NCBI GenBank assembly: GCA_024275615.1
Contig: JAJRYU010000408.1
Coordinates: 1-13,517, forward strand
Direction of reading: 5' to 3'
From: Planctomycetota bacterium
GTDB taxonomy: Bacteria > Planctomycetota > GCA-002687715 > DRQF01
DNA length: 13,517 nucleotides
The notes below the pieces were generated by a model. It searched no databases. It was not told where the DNA came from and worked only from the letters and a program-made list of their open reading frames with translations. Made by a program: the position numbers and the translations under genes. This document shows, one piece after another, positions 6,545-13,517 of this stretch. Each line of letters starts with the position of its first letter. The first letter of the stretch is position 1.

Positions 6545-8097
6545 AATTGCTGCGATCGCCCTGGACTTTGGTGCTCCTCGCCACTTGGTGTTGCTGCGCC
6601 TGTGGCGACTCGTCAACGGTTTCGAAACCTGAGCAGAAGCGAGTGATGACGATCGGGTTTCCTTCGGGGCCAGATTCTCTTGACCCGTTTTCCTACCGCA
6701 GTGCGCGAGCTGCTTTGATCATCGAGACCTTCGTCTCATTGCCCCTCCTACGCCGCGACGCAAACCAGAGGATCTTGCGGCCGGCTTTGGCAGCCTCACT
6801 GCCGACAGTGGTAGACGGCCGTGTGCTTTGGACCTTGCGGCCCGAAGCTCGGTTCGGTGACGGGAGATTGTTGTCGTCTGCGGATGTCAAGAGGACCATT
6901 GAAGCGCTTCAGATTGGTTCACAAAAGGGCCGCCTACGCGATGCTGTGGATGGGATCATTCAAGTCACCACGAAGGGCCCCCAGGTTTTTGAACTCACCT
7001 ACGAGAAACCTGGATATCTCGACATTGAGCGCTTCGGAACCACCTTTGTGGTCTTGCCCAAGTCTGCCACGATGGCGAACGCTCCAGCAGAGAATCTCGC
7101 GTTCTCGAGCGGACCATTTCGAATCGCCTCCTCGGATGCTTATAAGACGAAACTGACTCGTGATGAAAGGTGGTGGGGAGACAAGTGTCCTGACTTGGCA
7201 GGGAGTTTCGATTTGGACACGATTGTGTTGAGATACGTTGCTGATCAAGGCACATTGCCTCTGTTGTTGAACGAAGGCGCCATACAATTGGCACCTTTGA
7301 GTGTGGCTCAATCCCAGGCCTTGCAGGGCAAGATCGCAAAGGCGAAGAGTTTTGAAACGGCGAGCTTCAGTTTTCTCGGTTGGAATTGTCAACAGGGACT
7401 GGCGAAAGACCCACGTGTTCGTCATGTCTTGGGCCGCTTGATTCCCAGGAAGCGTGTTGCCTCCCAGTCAAAGGCGCTCACCGTCCATCCCGGTGTTTTT
7501 GCTCCAACAAGAGTCGAGAAACATTCGCCGTTGGTGACTGACGACGAATTGCGTTCCGCAGGATTCGCTGATGTCGATGGGGACGGGCGCCTCGAATTCC
7601 GTGGCAAGCCGACGAAGATCCGAGTGCTGGCACCCTTGGGCAAAATTCCTTGGGCTGAATCAACTTTGAACGCGTGGCGAGATGTTGCCGCTCAGAGAGG
7701 ACTCATCGTCGAAATTGAACGCTTGCCTGTGCCGCTATTGCTGCAAAGGTTGGAGGCAAGGACCTTCGACGCGTTTGCGCTTATTTGGCGAGTTCGTCCC
7801 CAGGAGCCGTCTTTCTCGGAACTTTTTCACTCTTCTCAAGCTGGCAAGAATGGTCGCAATTTCATGGGTGTGAAGGACGCGACTCTCGACCGACTCTTAG
7901 ACCGATTGGAGGCCACATTCGACAGGGAAAACCGGCTGGAGATTCGCCAAGAACTGGCTCGCCACTTAGAGACTCTTGAGCCAATCACTCCCTTGTATCG
8001 CCACCGTGCATTCCTTGGCATCAGAAGCGACCAGGTGTCGTGCACGATTGGCAGCCGAGGAGTCGACTGGACCTCCTTGCATGTTCGCAACAAATAA
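6487..8097 (+). CDS. ABC transporter solute-binding lipoprotein, SBP family 5 (peptide/nickel type)
   Basis: Family 5 signatures follow in order: VMTIGFPSGPDSLDPF at the N-terminus, then RPALAASLPTVVDGRVLWTL with FGDGRLLSSADVKRTIEAL (the 'LRDGVKFHDG..TAEDV' region), SSGPFRI..DERWWG, DPRVRHVLGRLIPRKRV, and an Asp-rich VDGDGRLEF turn of the kind seen in DppA/OppA relatives. Such proteins capture peptides, nickel chelates or similar ligands for an ABC importer. Start choice is uncertain. ATG 6487 has GGGA four bases upstream. TTG 6541 overlaps the previous stop as TTGA and gives a much better signal peptide (KLLRSPWTLVLLATWCCCAC, 518-residue protein). TTG 6460 would only lengthen the N-terminus. 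The lipobox CCAC is weak but the following GDSS is lipoprotein-like. No permease or ATPase gene is beside it, so the binding protein appears orphaned within this window. The substrate cannot be read from the sequence. Confidence 0.9.
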   Translation: MVKSFDNQSNQRQHTIAPLKLLRSPWTLVLLATWCCCACGDSSTVSKPEQKRVMTIGFPSGPDSLDPFSYRSARAALIIETFVSLPLLRRDANQRILRPALAASLPTVVDGRVLWTLRPEARFGDGRLLSSADVKRTIEALQIGSQKGRLRDAVDGIIQVTTKGPQVFELTYEKPGYLDIERFGTTFVVLPKSATMANAPAENLAFSSGPFRIASSDAYKTKLTRDERWWGDKCPDLAGSFDLDTIVLRYVADQGTLPLLLNEGAIQLAPLSVAQSQALQGKIAKAKSFETASFSFLGWNCQQGLAKDPRVRHVLGRLIPRKRVASQSKALTVHPGVFAPTRVEKHSPLVTDDELRSAGFADVDGDGRLEFRGKPTKIRVLAPLGKIPWAESTLNAWRDVAAQRGLIVEIERLPVPLLLQRLEARTFDAFALIWRVRPQEPSFSELFHSSQAGKNGRNFMGVKDATLDRLLDRLEATFDRENRLEIRQELARHLETLEPITPLYRHRAFLGIRSDQVSCTIGSRGVDWTSLHVRNK

Positions 8098-8104
8098 TCC
8101 CAAT

Positions 8105-8109
8105 TGGAA
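8105..8109 (+). promoter_or_regulatory. Ribosome binding site for the 79-residue membrane protein
   Basis: GGAAA lies five bases before the ATG at 8115. This supports 8115 over the upstream in-frame ATG-like extension at 8040, which would overlap the solute-binding gene by 58 bases and add a charged, non-conserved-looking tail. Confidence 0.5.
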
Positions 8110-8114
8110 AACTT

Positions 8115-8354
8115 ATGTCTCTTCATGACGCCGTGGGTGCCCTGGGTGTTGCCCTCATTGTCGGCACCTATTTGTTGCTGCAAATCGGTGGAATTCGCCC
8201 AACATCAAGCAAATATTCCTTCTTGAATGCCCTGGGGGCTCTTTTAGTCCTCATTTCCCTTGCATTTGATTTCAACCTGTCCGCCGCGTTGGTTGAGGGC
8301 TTCTGGTTGGCCATTTCAGTCTATGGCCTCGTCAAGTCGATTCGGGCAAAATAG
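8115..8354 (+). CDS. Small membrane protein, CBU_0592-like domain
   Basis: The protein has 79 residues from ATG 8115, which follows the solute-binding gene by 17 bases. Three hydrophobic segments are visible, at about 7-24, 37-50 and 57-74. The pattern YSFLNALGALLVLISLAFDF followed by NLSAALVEGFWLAISVYGLV matches the small CBU_0592-like membrane domain as I remember it: a first helix, a short basic/polar link, a conserved N-x-x-GA motif, a D-x-N turn and a Trp in the last helix. The family's function is not established to my knowledge. Its position directly after a solute-binding lipoprotein suggests co-expression, but it is far too small to be the missing ABC permease. Confidence 0.8.
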   Translation: MSLHDAVGALGVALIVGTYLLLQIGGIRPTSSKYSFLNALGALLVLISLAFDFNLSAALVEGFWLAISVYGLVKSIRAK

Positions 8355-8384
8355 CCAGATATTCAATTTCCGGGCCACGCCCCT

Positions 8385-8449
8385 CTCTGTCTTTGCAGGA
8401 AATCGTTAACATCCTCGTTCACTGAAATTCACTCTGTTTGCACGGAAAT
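8385..8449 (+). repeat. Imperfect direct repeat in the leader of the ChaN-like gene
   Basis: CTCTGTCTTTGCAGGAAAT (8385-8403) recurs as CTCTGTTTGCACGGAAAT (8432-8449). The copies agree apart from a 2-base gap in one and a 1-base gap in the other, and start 47 bases apart. The second copy ends four bases before the ATG at 8454 and includes the likely GGA ribosome binding bases. It could be a paired protein-binding site or a chance duplication. The rest of the 99-base gap shows no convincing promoter or terminator. Confidence 0.4.
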
Positions 8450-8453
8450 AGCC

Positions 8454-10619
8454 ATGCGCTCCCTACTTCTTCTTTCTGTCCTCCTCACTTCTCTTGTTTC
8501 ATGGCAATCCTTGAAACCCGCTGCCAATACGGATCCCTTGCCTCGCATTCAAGATGAGAACTGGCAAGCACCTGATATCACCCATGCCACCAGCGTCAGG
8601 CGTGGCCGGGATGGCAGCATTATCTCTTGGGGCAAGTTCTTAGAGGAACTGAGCACTGCCGACGCTGTTTTTCTCGGTGAAACTCATGTCGATGAGACGA
8701 CGCATCGTGTTGAACTTGCGGTCTACCAAGGCCTGCTCAAGAGTCGAAGCGGGAAAGTTGTGCTCGCCATGGAGATGTTTGAGCGAGATGAACAAGCGGC
8801 CCTTGATCGCTACTTGCATGGTGAGGTGACAGAAAGAGAGTTTCTCAAGTCATCACGTCCATGGAGTAACTACCGTACGGCTTATCGTCCTATGATCGAG
8901 CTGGCAAAGAAGCAGAAGAGTCCAGTCGTAGCGGCCAACTTCCCTCGCCCCATGCGTAGGCTTTTGGCCCGAGGTGGCATGGAGGCCCTCAAGAAATTGG
9001 CGGGCGACAAGAAGAAACAAGTGCCAGCAGAAATTAAAGCGAACACAAAATCCTATTGGCGCCGTGTTGACAACGCTGTGCGCGGACACATTGCCATGAT
9101 GCGGCCTAAGGCTGGCGACGACAAAAGACTGCTTTCGACACAGACGTTGTGGGACAACTCCATGGGGGAAAGCTGCGCACTTGCTTTGGACCACAATCCA
9201 GGGTTCTCCGTTATGCACGTAAACGGTGGATTTCATACTCTGTACTGGAGCGGCACCGCTCGCCAATTCAAATTGCGCAAACCCAAGGCCAAGATGTTCA
9301 CTGTTGATATTCGGAGCACAGCTAACCCAAACACGGCGCGTTTGACTGGAGCACCCACGGCTGACTATGTCGTCTTCGCCGAGGCCCGAGCCCGAGACTT
9401 GAACGAGGGCAAATGGGCTGTCCACACGGACAAGGAAATTGAGTACTTACTGCACATGCCCAAGGGTCTGGCAGCTGACCAGAAGGTTCCCCTCATGATC
9501 TGGTTCACAGATGACGGTCTCACAGCCAAAGACGGCATGAGGCTATGGAAGAAGAGACTGGGAAATGAGGCCGTTATTGCTGTGGTCGAGTCGCCCTATC
9601 CGGCGGTTCAGTTTGACATGGGAGAAGGTGGCCGTTGGTTCTGGCCGGACAGTTTTTCTGCCGACATGGGTGCCCTCAATGATGTCATTGAGAGAATCTG
9701 GGGTTACGTTTCACGCTACTACCCCGTCGATCCTCAGCGTCTTGTTGTGGCCGGTGAGGGGACTGGAGCGACCGTAGCGTCAAGCGCGGCGATTCTCAGT
9801 AGCCGAATGGACATGGATATCGTTGCCTTCTCACCGCGGCGTTACACCAAGATCAAAGACTTTTCCTTGCCTCTTCCGGAATTCAGAGGGGACGACCCGG
9901 CACCGAAGAAGAGACTTCACATGGTTCTGCCGGAAGGCGACAAGGGCTGGTGGACTAGCGAATTGGCTGAATACGAAACAGTGGGCATCAAGAGCGCTGT
10001 GCATGATGTCGAGTCCAATCCTTGGGCAGTTGAAGTTGCCAACGAGAATGTGTTGCGCTCGGCACTTGGATTGAAGGAAAAGGCTAGTGCTTCTCAGACC
10101 CGAGAGCATATCGTTGCCTCATCGCAAAGTCCTCGGGCAAGATACTGGGCGAGAGTTCTCGCCCTCGAACCCAAGGATGGTGTTTCTGTTGCTGTTCTCA
10201 GCCCGGAGCAGGCAGCAAAAGTAGAGGGCTCAACTCTTATTTCCACGAAAGTCAAAGCTGCAAGATACAAGTCACCGTTTTCACTTCCGCTGTGCCCCGG
10301 TCCTTTTGGTGGCACAACGGTTGTTGTCCTGCCCAAGGATATCAGCGACAGCGAGCGAGATGCTTGGGTGAAGATTCTCGATTCCAAACCCCTGAACAAG
10401 GTCAGCCGCTTTCACCGTCTCCGTCTGGCGATGCCTTCAGGTGAGCACGGCCTGCTCAACGTTCTCAAGGAACTGAAAGAGAAGGGGCGCAAGAACGTCT
10501 TGGTCGTGCCGGCGAATTTTTGTGCCGATGCCGCGATGATGCAAGGCTTGAGCCGTAGTGTTGAAGCCTTGGAGGATCAGATGACCATCCACTGGAGCCC
10601 CGGGCTTGGTGGTAAGTAA
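8454..10619 (+). CDS. ChaN-like haem/metal-binding domain fused to a nucleophile-less alpha/beta-hydrolase and a C-terminal domain
   Basis: The protein has 721 residues from ATG 8454. The N-terminus is a signal peptide (MRSLLLLSVLLTSLVSW...), so it is exported. About 50-300 is a ChaN/Tiki-superfamily domain: GETH (Glu 76, His 78), the EMFERDEQAALDRYL block, SSRPWSNYRTAYRPMIELA, NFPRPMRRLLARGG, the LWDNSMGESCA helix and GGFH (His 261). ChaN relatives bind haem or metal at the envelope. About 320-545 resembles an esterase/PHB-depolymerase-like alpha/beta-hydrolase (LLHMPKGL..VPLMIW, then YYPVDPQRLVVAGEGTGA). The nucleophile elbow GxSxG is GEGTG (434-438) with Gly 436 in place of Ser, and the oxyanion HG motif near 350 is TDDG, so it is probably non-catalytic. 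About 565-721 is a further alpha/beta region ending in KNVLVVPANFCAD, faintly like the last part of ferrochelatase/CbiX proteins. It is first in a probable three-gene operon. The composite role is unknown; sensing or handling haem or metal in the envelope is an inference. Confidence 0.85.
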   Translation: MRSLLLLSVLLTSLVSWQSLKPAANTDPLPRIQDENWQAPDITHATSVRRGRDGSIISWGKFLEELSTADAVFLGETHVDETTHRVELAVYQGLLKSRSGKVVLAMEMFERDEQAALDRYLHGEVTEREFLKSSRPWSNYRTAYRPMIELAKKQKSPVVAANFPRPMRRLLARGGMEALKKLAGDKKKQVPAEIKANTKSYWRRVDNAVRGHIAMMRPKAGDDKRLLSTQTLWDNSMGESCALALDHNPGFSVMHVNGGFHTLYWSGTARQFKLRKPKAKMFTVDIRSTANPNTARLTGAPTADYVVFAEARARDLNEGKWAVHTDKEIEYLLHMPKGLAADQKVPLMIWFTDDGLTAKDGMRLWKKRLGNEAVIAVVESPYPAVQFDMGEGGRWFWPDSFSADMGALNDVIERIWGYVSRYYPVDPQRLVVAGEGTGATVASSAAILSSRMDMDIVAFSPRRYTKIKDFSLPLPEFRGDDPAPKKRLHMVLPEGDKGWWTSELAEYETVGIKSAVHDVESNPWAVEVANENVLRSALGLKEKASASQTREHIVASSQSPRARYWARVLALEPKDGVSVAVLSPEQAAKVEGSTLISTKVKAARYKSPFSLPLCPGPFGGTTVVVLPKDISDSERDAWVKILDSKPLNKVSRFHRLRLAMPSGEHGLLNVLKELKEKGRKNVLVVPANFCADAAMMQGLSRSVEALEDQMTIHWSPGLGGK

Positions 10620-10638
10620 ATTCATAGTCTAAGTGAGC

Positions 10639-10643
10639 GGGAG
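10639..10643 (+). promoter_or_regulatory. Ribosome binding site that decides the GTG start at 10650
   Basis: GGGAG lies six bases upstream of GTG 10650, well-placed for initiation. The GTG start also begins exactly at the Tat signal (MDRRDLLKSG), so both observations agree. Confidence 0.6.
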
Positions 10644-10649
10644 CGAGAC

Positions 10650-11810
10650 GTGGACCGGCGAGATCTACTCAAGAGCGGGGTCATAGCCCTAGGAGCTGGG
10701 GTAACCGGCTCCATGTCTTCTCAAGCTGGAGGCCAAAATGTGATCGAACGCGTGTTGCAAAAAGGGCAGATCAAACTCACGCGTGATTGCTTGGACCTAG
10801 ACGCCGTGGAGTCGTCTTCGCTTCTTGCTTTCCTTGCCCACCAAGCCGACATTGAATTCGGTCATTATTCATGCGGCGGCGTGGTGCGAAAGCTTGAGGA
10901 GAAGCTCGCGCTGGCCTTAGGCAAGGAAGACGCGATCTTCATGCCCACGGGAACCCTGGCCAATCACATCGCCCTGACAACTCATTGTCAGGGTGATCGG
11001 CATCGGGTCCTCACCCAAGCCGAGAGTCATATCTACAACGACACGGGTGACTGTGCCCAAGTCCTAGGAAGACTTTCGGTACTCCCGCTATCTCCAGGTT
11101 CAGCGAGTTTTACGCTTGAGGATGTCAAGGAGCGCGTTCAGCGCACACGAGCCAGCAAAGTCAAGTTTGATATCGGGGCTATTGCCATTGAGTCGCCGGT
11201 GCGCCGCGCTGCCAACGCCCATTTTGATTTCGAGGAAATGAAGAGAATCTCAAGTTTCGCCAAGGACGAAGGCATCGCCATGCACCTTGATGGCGCGCGC
11301 ATTTTCATTGAGTCCGCCTACACGGGCATCGACGTGACCGACTACACGAAGCATTTTGATTCCGTCTACGTCTCGCTCTACAAGACTTTTCATACACCAT
11401 CGGGAGCGATCCTTGCTGGAACGAAGTCAATGATTGAGGGCTTGTATCATGTGCGTCGGATGTACGGCTCCAGCATGCCTCAGGTTTGGCCTTTTGCCGC
11501 CATCGCTTTGGCTTTTGTTGATGGCACTGTGGGGCGTCTGAAGAACGCGATCAAGGTCATCGAACATCTGAAATCGAGTTTGAAGGATCAAGCCGCGTTC
11601 AGATTCCGACCTATTGCCAATGGCACAAACGTGACGCATTTGGTCTTGAAAGGGAGTGACCCCGAGGTCTTTCGGGCCAAACTCGCTGAGCGCGAGATCA
11701 TCTTGCCGGCGGCGAATCCTAAGACAGGCGTATTCAACTTGAAGACCAATGAGACACTCAATCGCGATGGCGCAGCTCACCTCGTTGATGCCTTCCGCGC
11801 CAGCATTTAA
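10650..11810 (+). CDS. Threonine-aldolase-like PLP enzyme with a Tat signal peptide
   Basis: The protein has 386 residues from GTG 10650. It follows the ChaN-like gene by 30 bases. Residues 1-28 contain a twin-arginine motif DRRDLLKSG and a short hydrophobic stretch (GVIALGAGVTGSM), indicating Tat export of a folded, cofactor-loaded protein. The body matches the beta-eliminating lyase/threonine aldolase family: FGHYSCGGVVRKLEEKLAL near the start, MPTGTLANHIAL, ESHIYNDTG with His 127 in the active-site position, HLDGAR (Asp 214, Arg 217), and the PLP Schiff-base region YVSLYKTFHTPSGAILAG with Lys 245. All key PLP residues I can recognise are present, so it is probably active. Family members cleave L-threonine or L-allo-threonine and related beta-hydroxy amino acids to glycine plus an aldehyde in the cytoplasm; an exported version is unusual. 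The true substrate could be another beta-hydroxy or beta-substituted amino acid. Confidence 0.9.
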   Translation: MDRRDLLKSGVIALGAGVTGSMSSQAGGQNVIERVLQKGQIKLTRDCLDLDAVESSSLLAFLAHQADIEFGHYSCGGVVRKLEEKLALALGKEDAIFMPTGTLANHIALTTHCQGDRHRVLTQAESHIYNDTGDCAQVLGRLSVLPLSPGSASFTLEDVKERVQRTRASKVKFDIGAIAIESPVRRAANAHFDFEEMKRISSFAKDEGIAMHLDGARIFIESAYTGIDVTDYTKHFDSVYVSLYKTFHTPSGAILAGTKSMIEGLYHVRRMYGSSMPQVWPFAAIALAFVDGTVGRLKNAIKVIEHLKSSLKDQAAFRFRPIANGTNVTHLVLKGSDPEVFRAKLAEREIILPAANPKTGVFNLKTNETLNRDGAAHLVDAFRASI

Positions 11811-11826
11811 CCACAAGGGCCAAGCG

Positions 11827-13517
11827 ATGCGCATGATGATTGTCGGTTTTGTTGTTTGTTGTTTGGTGTTCCTGTTTGTTCCTCAAGGCTTGGCTCAGCA
11901 CCAACTTGCGATTGTCGGCGGAACGATCATTGATGTTAGTGACTTCGGCCAAGGGAGCAACGATGTCACGAACCAGACAATACTCATCGAGGACGGCCGC
12001 ATCACCTTGGTCGGACCAACGGAAGAAACGCAGATCCCTTCTGGATTCATGGTGATTGACGCCAAGAGAAAGTTCATCACTCCTGGCCTCATCGACGGCT
12101 TTGCTGTGCTAAACAACCAAGCGTATGCCCAAGCCTATCTCGCCATGGGAGTCACGACGATTGTCGGTGTCAGTGGCGGCAGGCGCGGCCCCTTGTTTCG
12201 CCATGCTGATCCTTCGCCGACCATCTATCGATTGGAGGATGTGGGTTTTGAGCGGAAGTCCGATGATGAGCTTCTTGAACGATTGGAAGAAATCGCCAAA
12301 GACGGTGCCCGCGTAGCCCTACTCATGTACCGCCTGCCGCCAGAACAATTGCGGCTCATTGCTAGCCGTGCCCGAGCTTTGGGACTCGCCACGATTGGTG
12401 AATTAGCCATGTCCAAGTATGTCGACGGTATGAACTGTGGCGTGGATGCCTTTGTTCACACGACACGCTACTCTCTGGGAATGGCGAGTGAGGCGATGAT
12501 TGCCGGCATTGCAAGAGAGCCATTTAGCAACGAATTGAATAGCCCCAAGTGGCGCTACTATCGATGGCTTTCCGAACTCAACGAAGAATCGCCAGAGATT
12601 GGCGCCTATTCCCAGCGTGTCGCCAAGTCTGGTTCATTTCTGATCCCAACAGCAGGCTTGCTCTATTTGCACCAGCCCCAAGTTCGCAATCCTTGGAGCT
12701 ATCCCGTGGCCGATCTGATCGATGCCAAGGACGTCAATCGTCCCGCCGACAAGAAAACCGGCATCCCCAATTGGACTTCGGCGCAACTCAAAGCCTATCG
12801 GGCGCTGGCAGTGGCTACCGAGTACATTGAGAAATCGAACAGGCGAGCGGGTTGTCGCTATCTGGCTGGCAGCGGGACGGATGTCTGGGGCACGATGCCC
12901 GGGATCAGTTTGCATACTGAACTTCTTGCCATGGTGCGTTGGGGCATGACCCCAAGACAGGCACTGGCCTGTGCCACAAGCAATTTTAGGGCGGCTTATG
13001 GATGGCGAGAATTGGCTGCCATCGAGCCAGGTTGCCGTGGTGATGTGCTCATCCTGAACGCCGATCCTAGATTGGACGTGACCCATCTGCAAGACTTGCA
13101 TCGCGTCATCGCCCGAGGCAGTGTTCTGGAGCCAGCAGCGCTCCTAAAGCGGCCGGGCTCTGAGAACGGCAAGATTCTCGACACTCAAGTCTGGGAGCGT
13201 CCCCAGCGCTATCAAAAGCCCACGTACTCATTTCTCGATGACGTCAAGATTGAAAAAATCACTTATCGCAGCAACACATTGCGAGTGAAGGGCGTTCTGG
13301 CCCAGCCGAAGAAACCTGGAAAGTACCCTTGTGTGATTTTTCTTCGGGGTGGAAATCGCGAGTTTGGCAAAATCACCTCTGGTAAGATCGCCAATGCCAT
13401 CGGACGTATTGCTTCTTGGGGATACGTCGTTGTTGGCACTCACTACCGTGGTGTGGACGGCGGCACAGGCATCGAGGAGTTCGGTGGTGTTGAAGTTCAT
13501 GACATTCTCAACCTCAT
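11827..13517 (+). CDS. Exported amidohydrolase-like domain lacking the HxH site, fused to an S9 prolyl-oligopeptidase-like hydrolase (partial at right edge)
   Basis: Translation from ATG 11827 stays open for 563 codons to the window end. AAGGG (11815-11819) seven bases upstream supports this start, 16 bases after the aldolase gene. Residues 1-23 form a signal peptide ending in GLA before Gln 24. About 25-430 has the amidohydrolase layout: an N-terminal beta-sandwich (AIVGGTIIDV.., ILIEDGRITLVG), TPGLIDGF.., then YLAMGVTTIVGVSGG, and GSGTDVWG (Asp 352), followed by LHTELLAMVRWGMTPRQALACAT. The metal HxH that follows GLID is absent: residues 90-94 are DGFAV. The carboxy-lysine position and the first of the two later His positions (about 192, now Glu) also look lost; His 211 and Asp 352 remain. 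From about 465 the sequence changes to an S9/alpha-beta-hydrolase start (KITYRSNTLRVKGVLAQP, CVIFLRGGNREFG, WGYVVVGTHYRG..GGTGIEEFGG). Its catalytic Ser/Asp/His lie beyond the edge. Role unknown; the second domain may carry the activity. Confidence 0.88.
   Translation, partial: MRMMIVGFVVCCLVFLFVPQGLAQHQLAIVGGTIIDVSDFGQGSNDVTNQTILIEDGRITLVGPTEETQIPSGFMVIDAKRKFITPGLIDGFAVLNNQAYAQAYLAMGVTTIVGVSGGRRGPLFRHADPSPTIYRLEDVGFERKSDDELLERLEEIAKDGARVALLMYRLPPEQLRLIASRARALGLATIGELAMSKYVDGMNCGVDAFVHTTRYSLGMASEAMIAGIAREPFSNELNSPKWRYYRWLSELNEESPEIGAYSQRVAKSGSFLIPTAGLLYLHQPQVRNPWSYPVADLIDAKDVNRPADKKTGIPNWTSAQLKAYRALAVATEYIEKSNRRAGCRYLAGSGTDVWGTMPGISLHTELLAMVRWGMTPRQALACATSNFRAAYGWRELAAIEPGCRGDVLILNADPRLDVTHLQDLHRVIARGSVLEPAALLKRPGSENGKILDTQVWERPQRYQKPTYSFLDDVKIEKITYRSNTLRVKGVLAQPKKPGKYPCVIFLRGGNREFGKITSGKIANAIGRIASWGYVVVGTHYRGVDGGTGIEEFGGVEVHDILNL

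Noticed and set aside
8040..8114. Longer N-terminus for the small membrane protein
   Set aside because: It would overlap the solute-binding gene and adds a charged stretch before the first helix; ATG 8115 has a ribosome binding site and fits the family length.
8853..9425. 190-codon open frame on the minus strand
   Set aside because: It is antisense to the conserved ChaN domain and shows no recognisable domain.

Overview
All recognisable genes lie on the + strand. The window suggests a Gram-negative, environmental bacterium of moderate GC, most likely a member of the Planctomycetota. This is inferred from style: a giant Ser/Thr-kinase fused to a sigma-54 activator, many exported lipoproteins and pseudo-hydrolases, and a secreted beta-sandwich plus propeller protein of a type I associate with that phylum. 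No rRNA or other marker gene is present, so Myxococcota, Acidobacteriota or a related group cannot be excluded.

Region 1 (1-4271) is one very large regulator. It enters from the left edge inside a Ser/Thr kinase domain, runs through a degenerate STAND-type NTPase region and about 40-residue TPR repeats into a GAF domain, and ends in a sigma-54-dependent AAA+ domain and a Fis-type HTH. The reading frame is broken at about 2088. Restoring one missing base (GG to GGG) rebuilds an exact 40-residue TPR unit, so the two open frames are halves of one gene, separated by a real mutation or by a sequence or assembly error.

Region 2 (4272-4390) is a short intergenic stretch rich in overlapping inverted repeats built on CTGAA/TTCAG. 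It is a candidate operator, activator site or weak terminator.

Region 3 (4391-8354) is a tight group: a beta-propeller-like lipoprotein, an overlapping solute-binding (SBP family 5) lipoprotein without any transporter permease beside it, and a 79-residue membrane protein of the CBU_0592-like type.

Region 4 (8454-13517) looks like an operon of three exported proteins with gaps of 30 and 16 bases. They are a ChaN-like haem/metal-binding domain fused to an alpha/beta-hydrolase that has lost its nucleophile, a Tat-exported threonine-aldolase-like PLP enzyme, and an amidohydrolase-like domain lacking its HxH metal site fused to an S9 prolyl-oligopeptidase-like hydrolase that runs off the right edge. 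The recurring theme is envelope proteins in which familiar enzyme folds have lost catalytic residues or moved to an unusual compartment. No mobile element, CRISPR array, tRNA or rRNA was seen.
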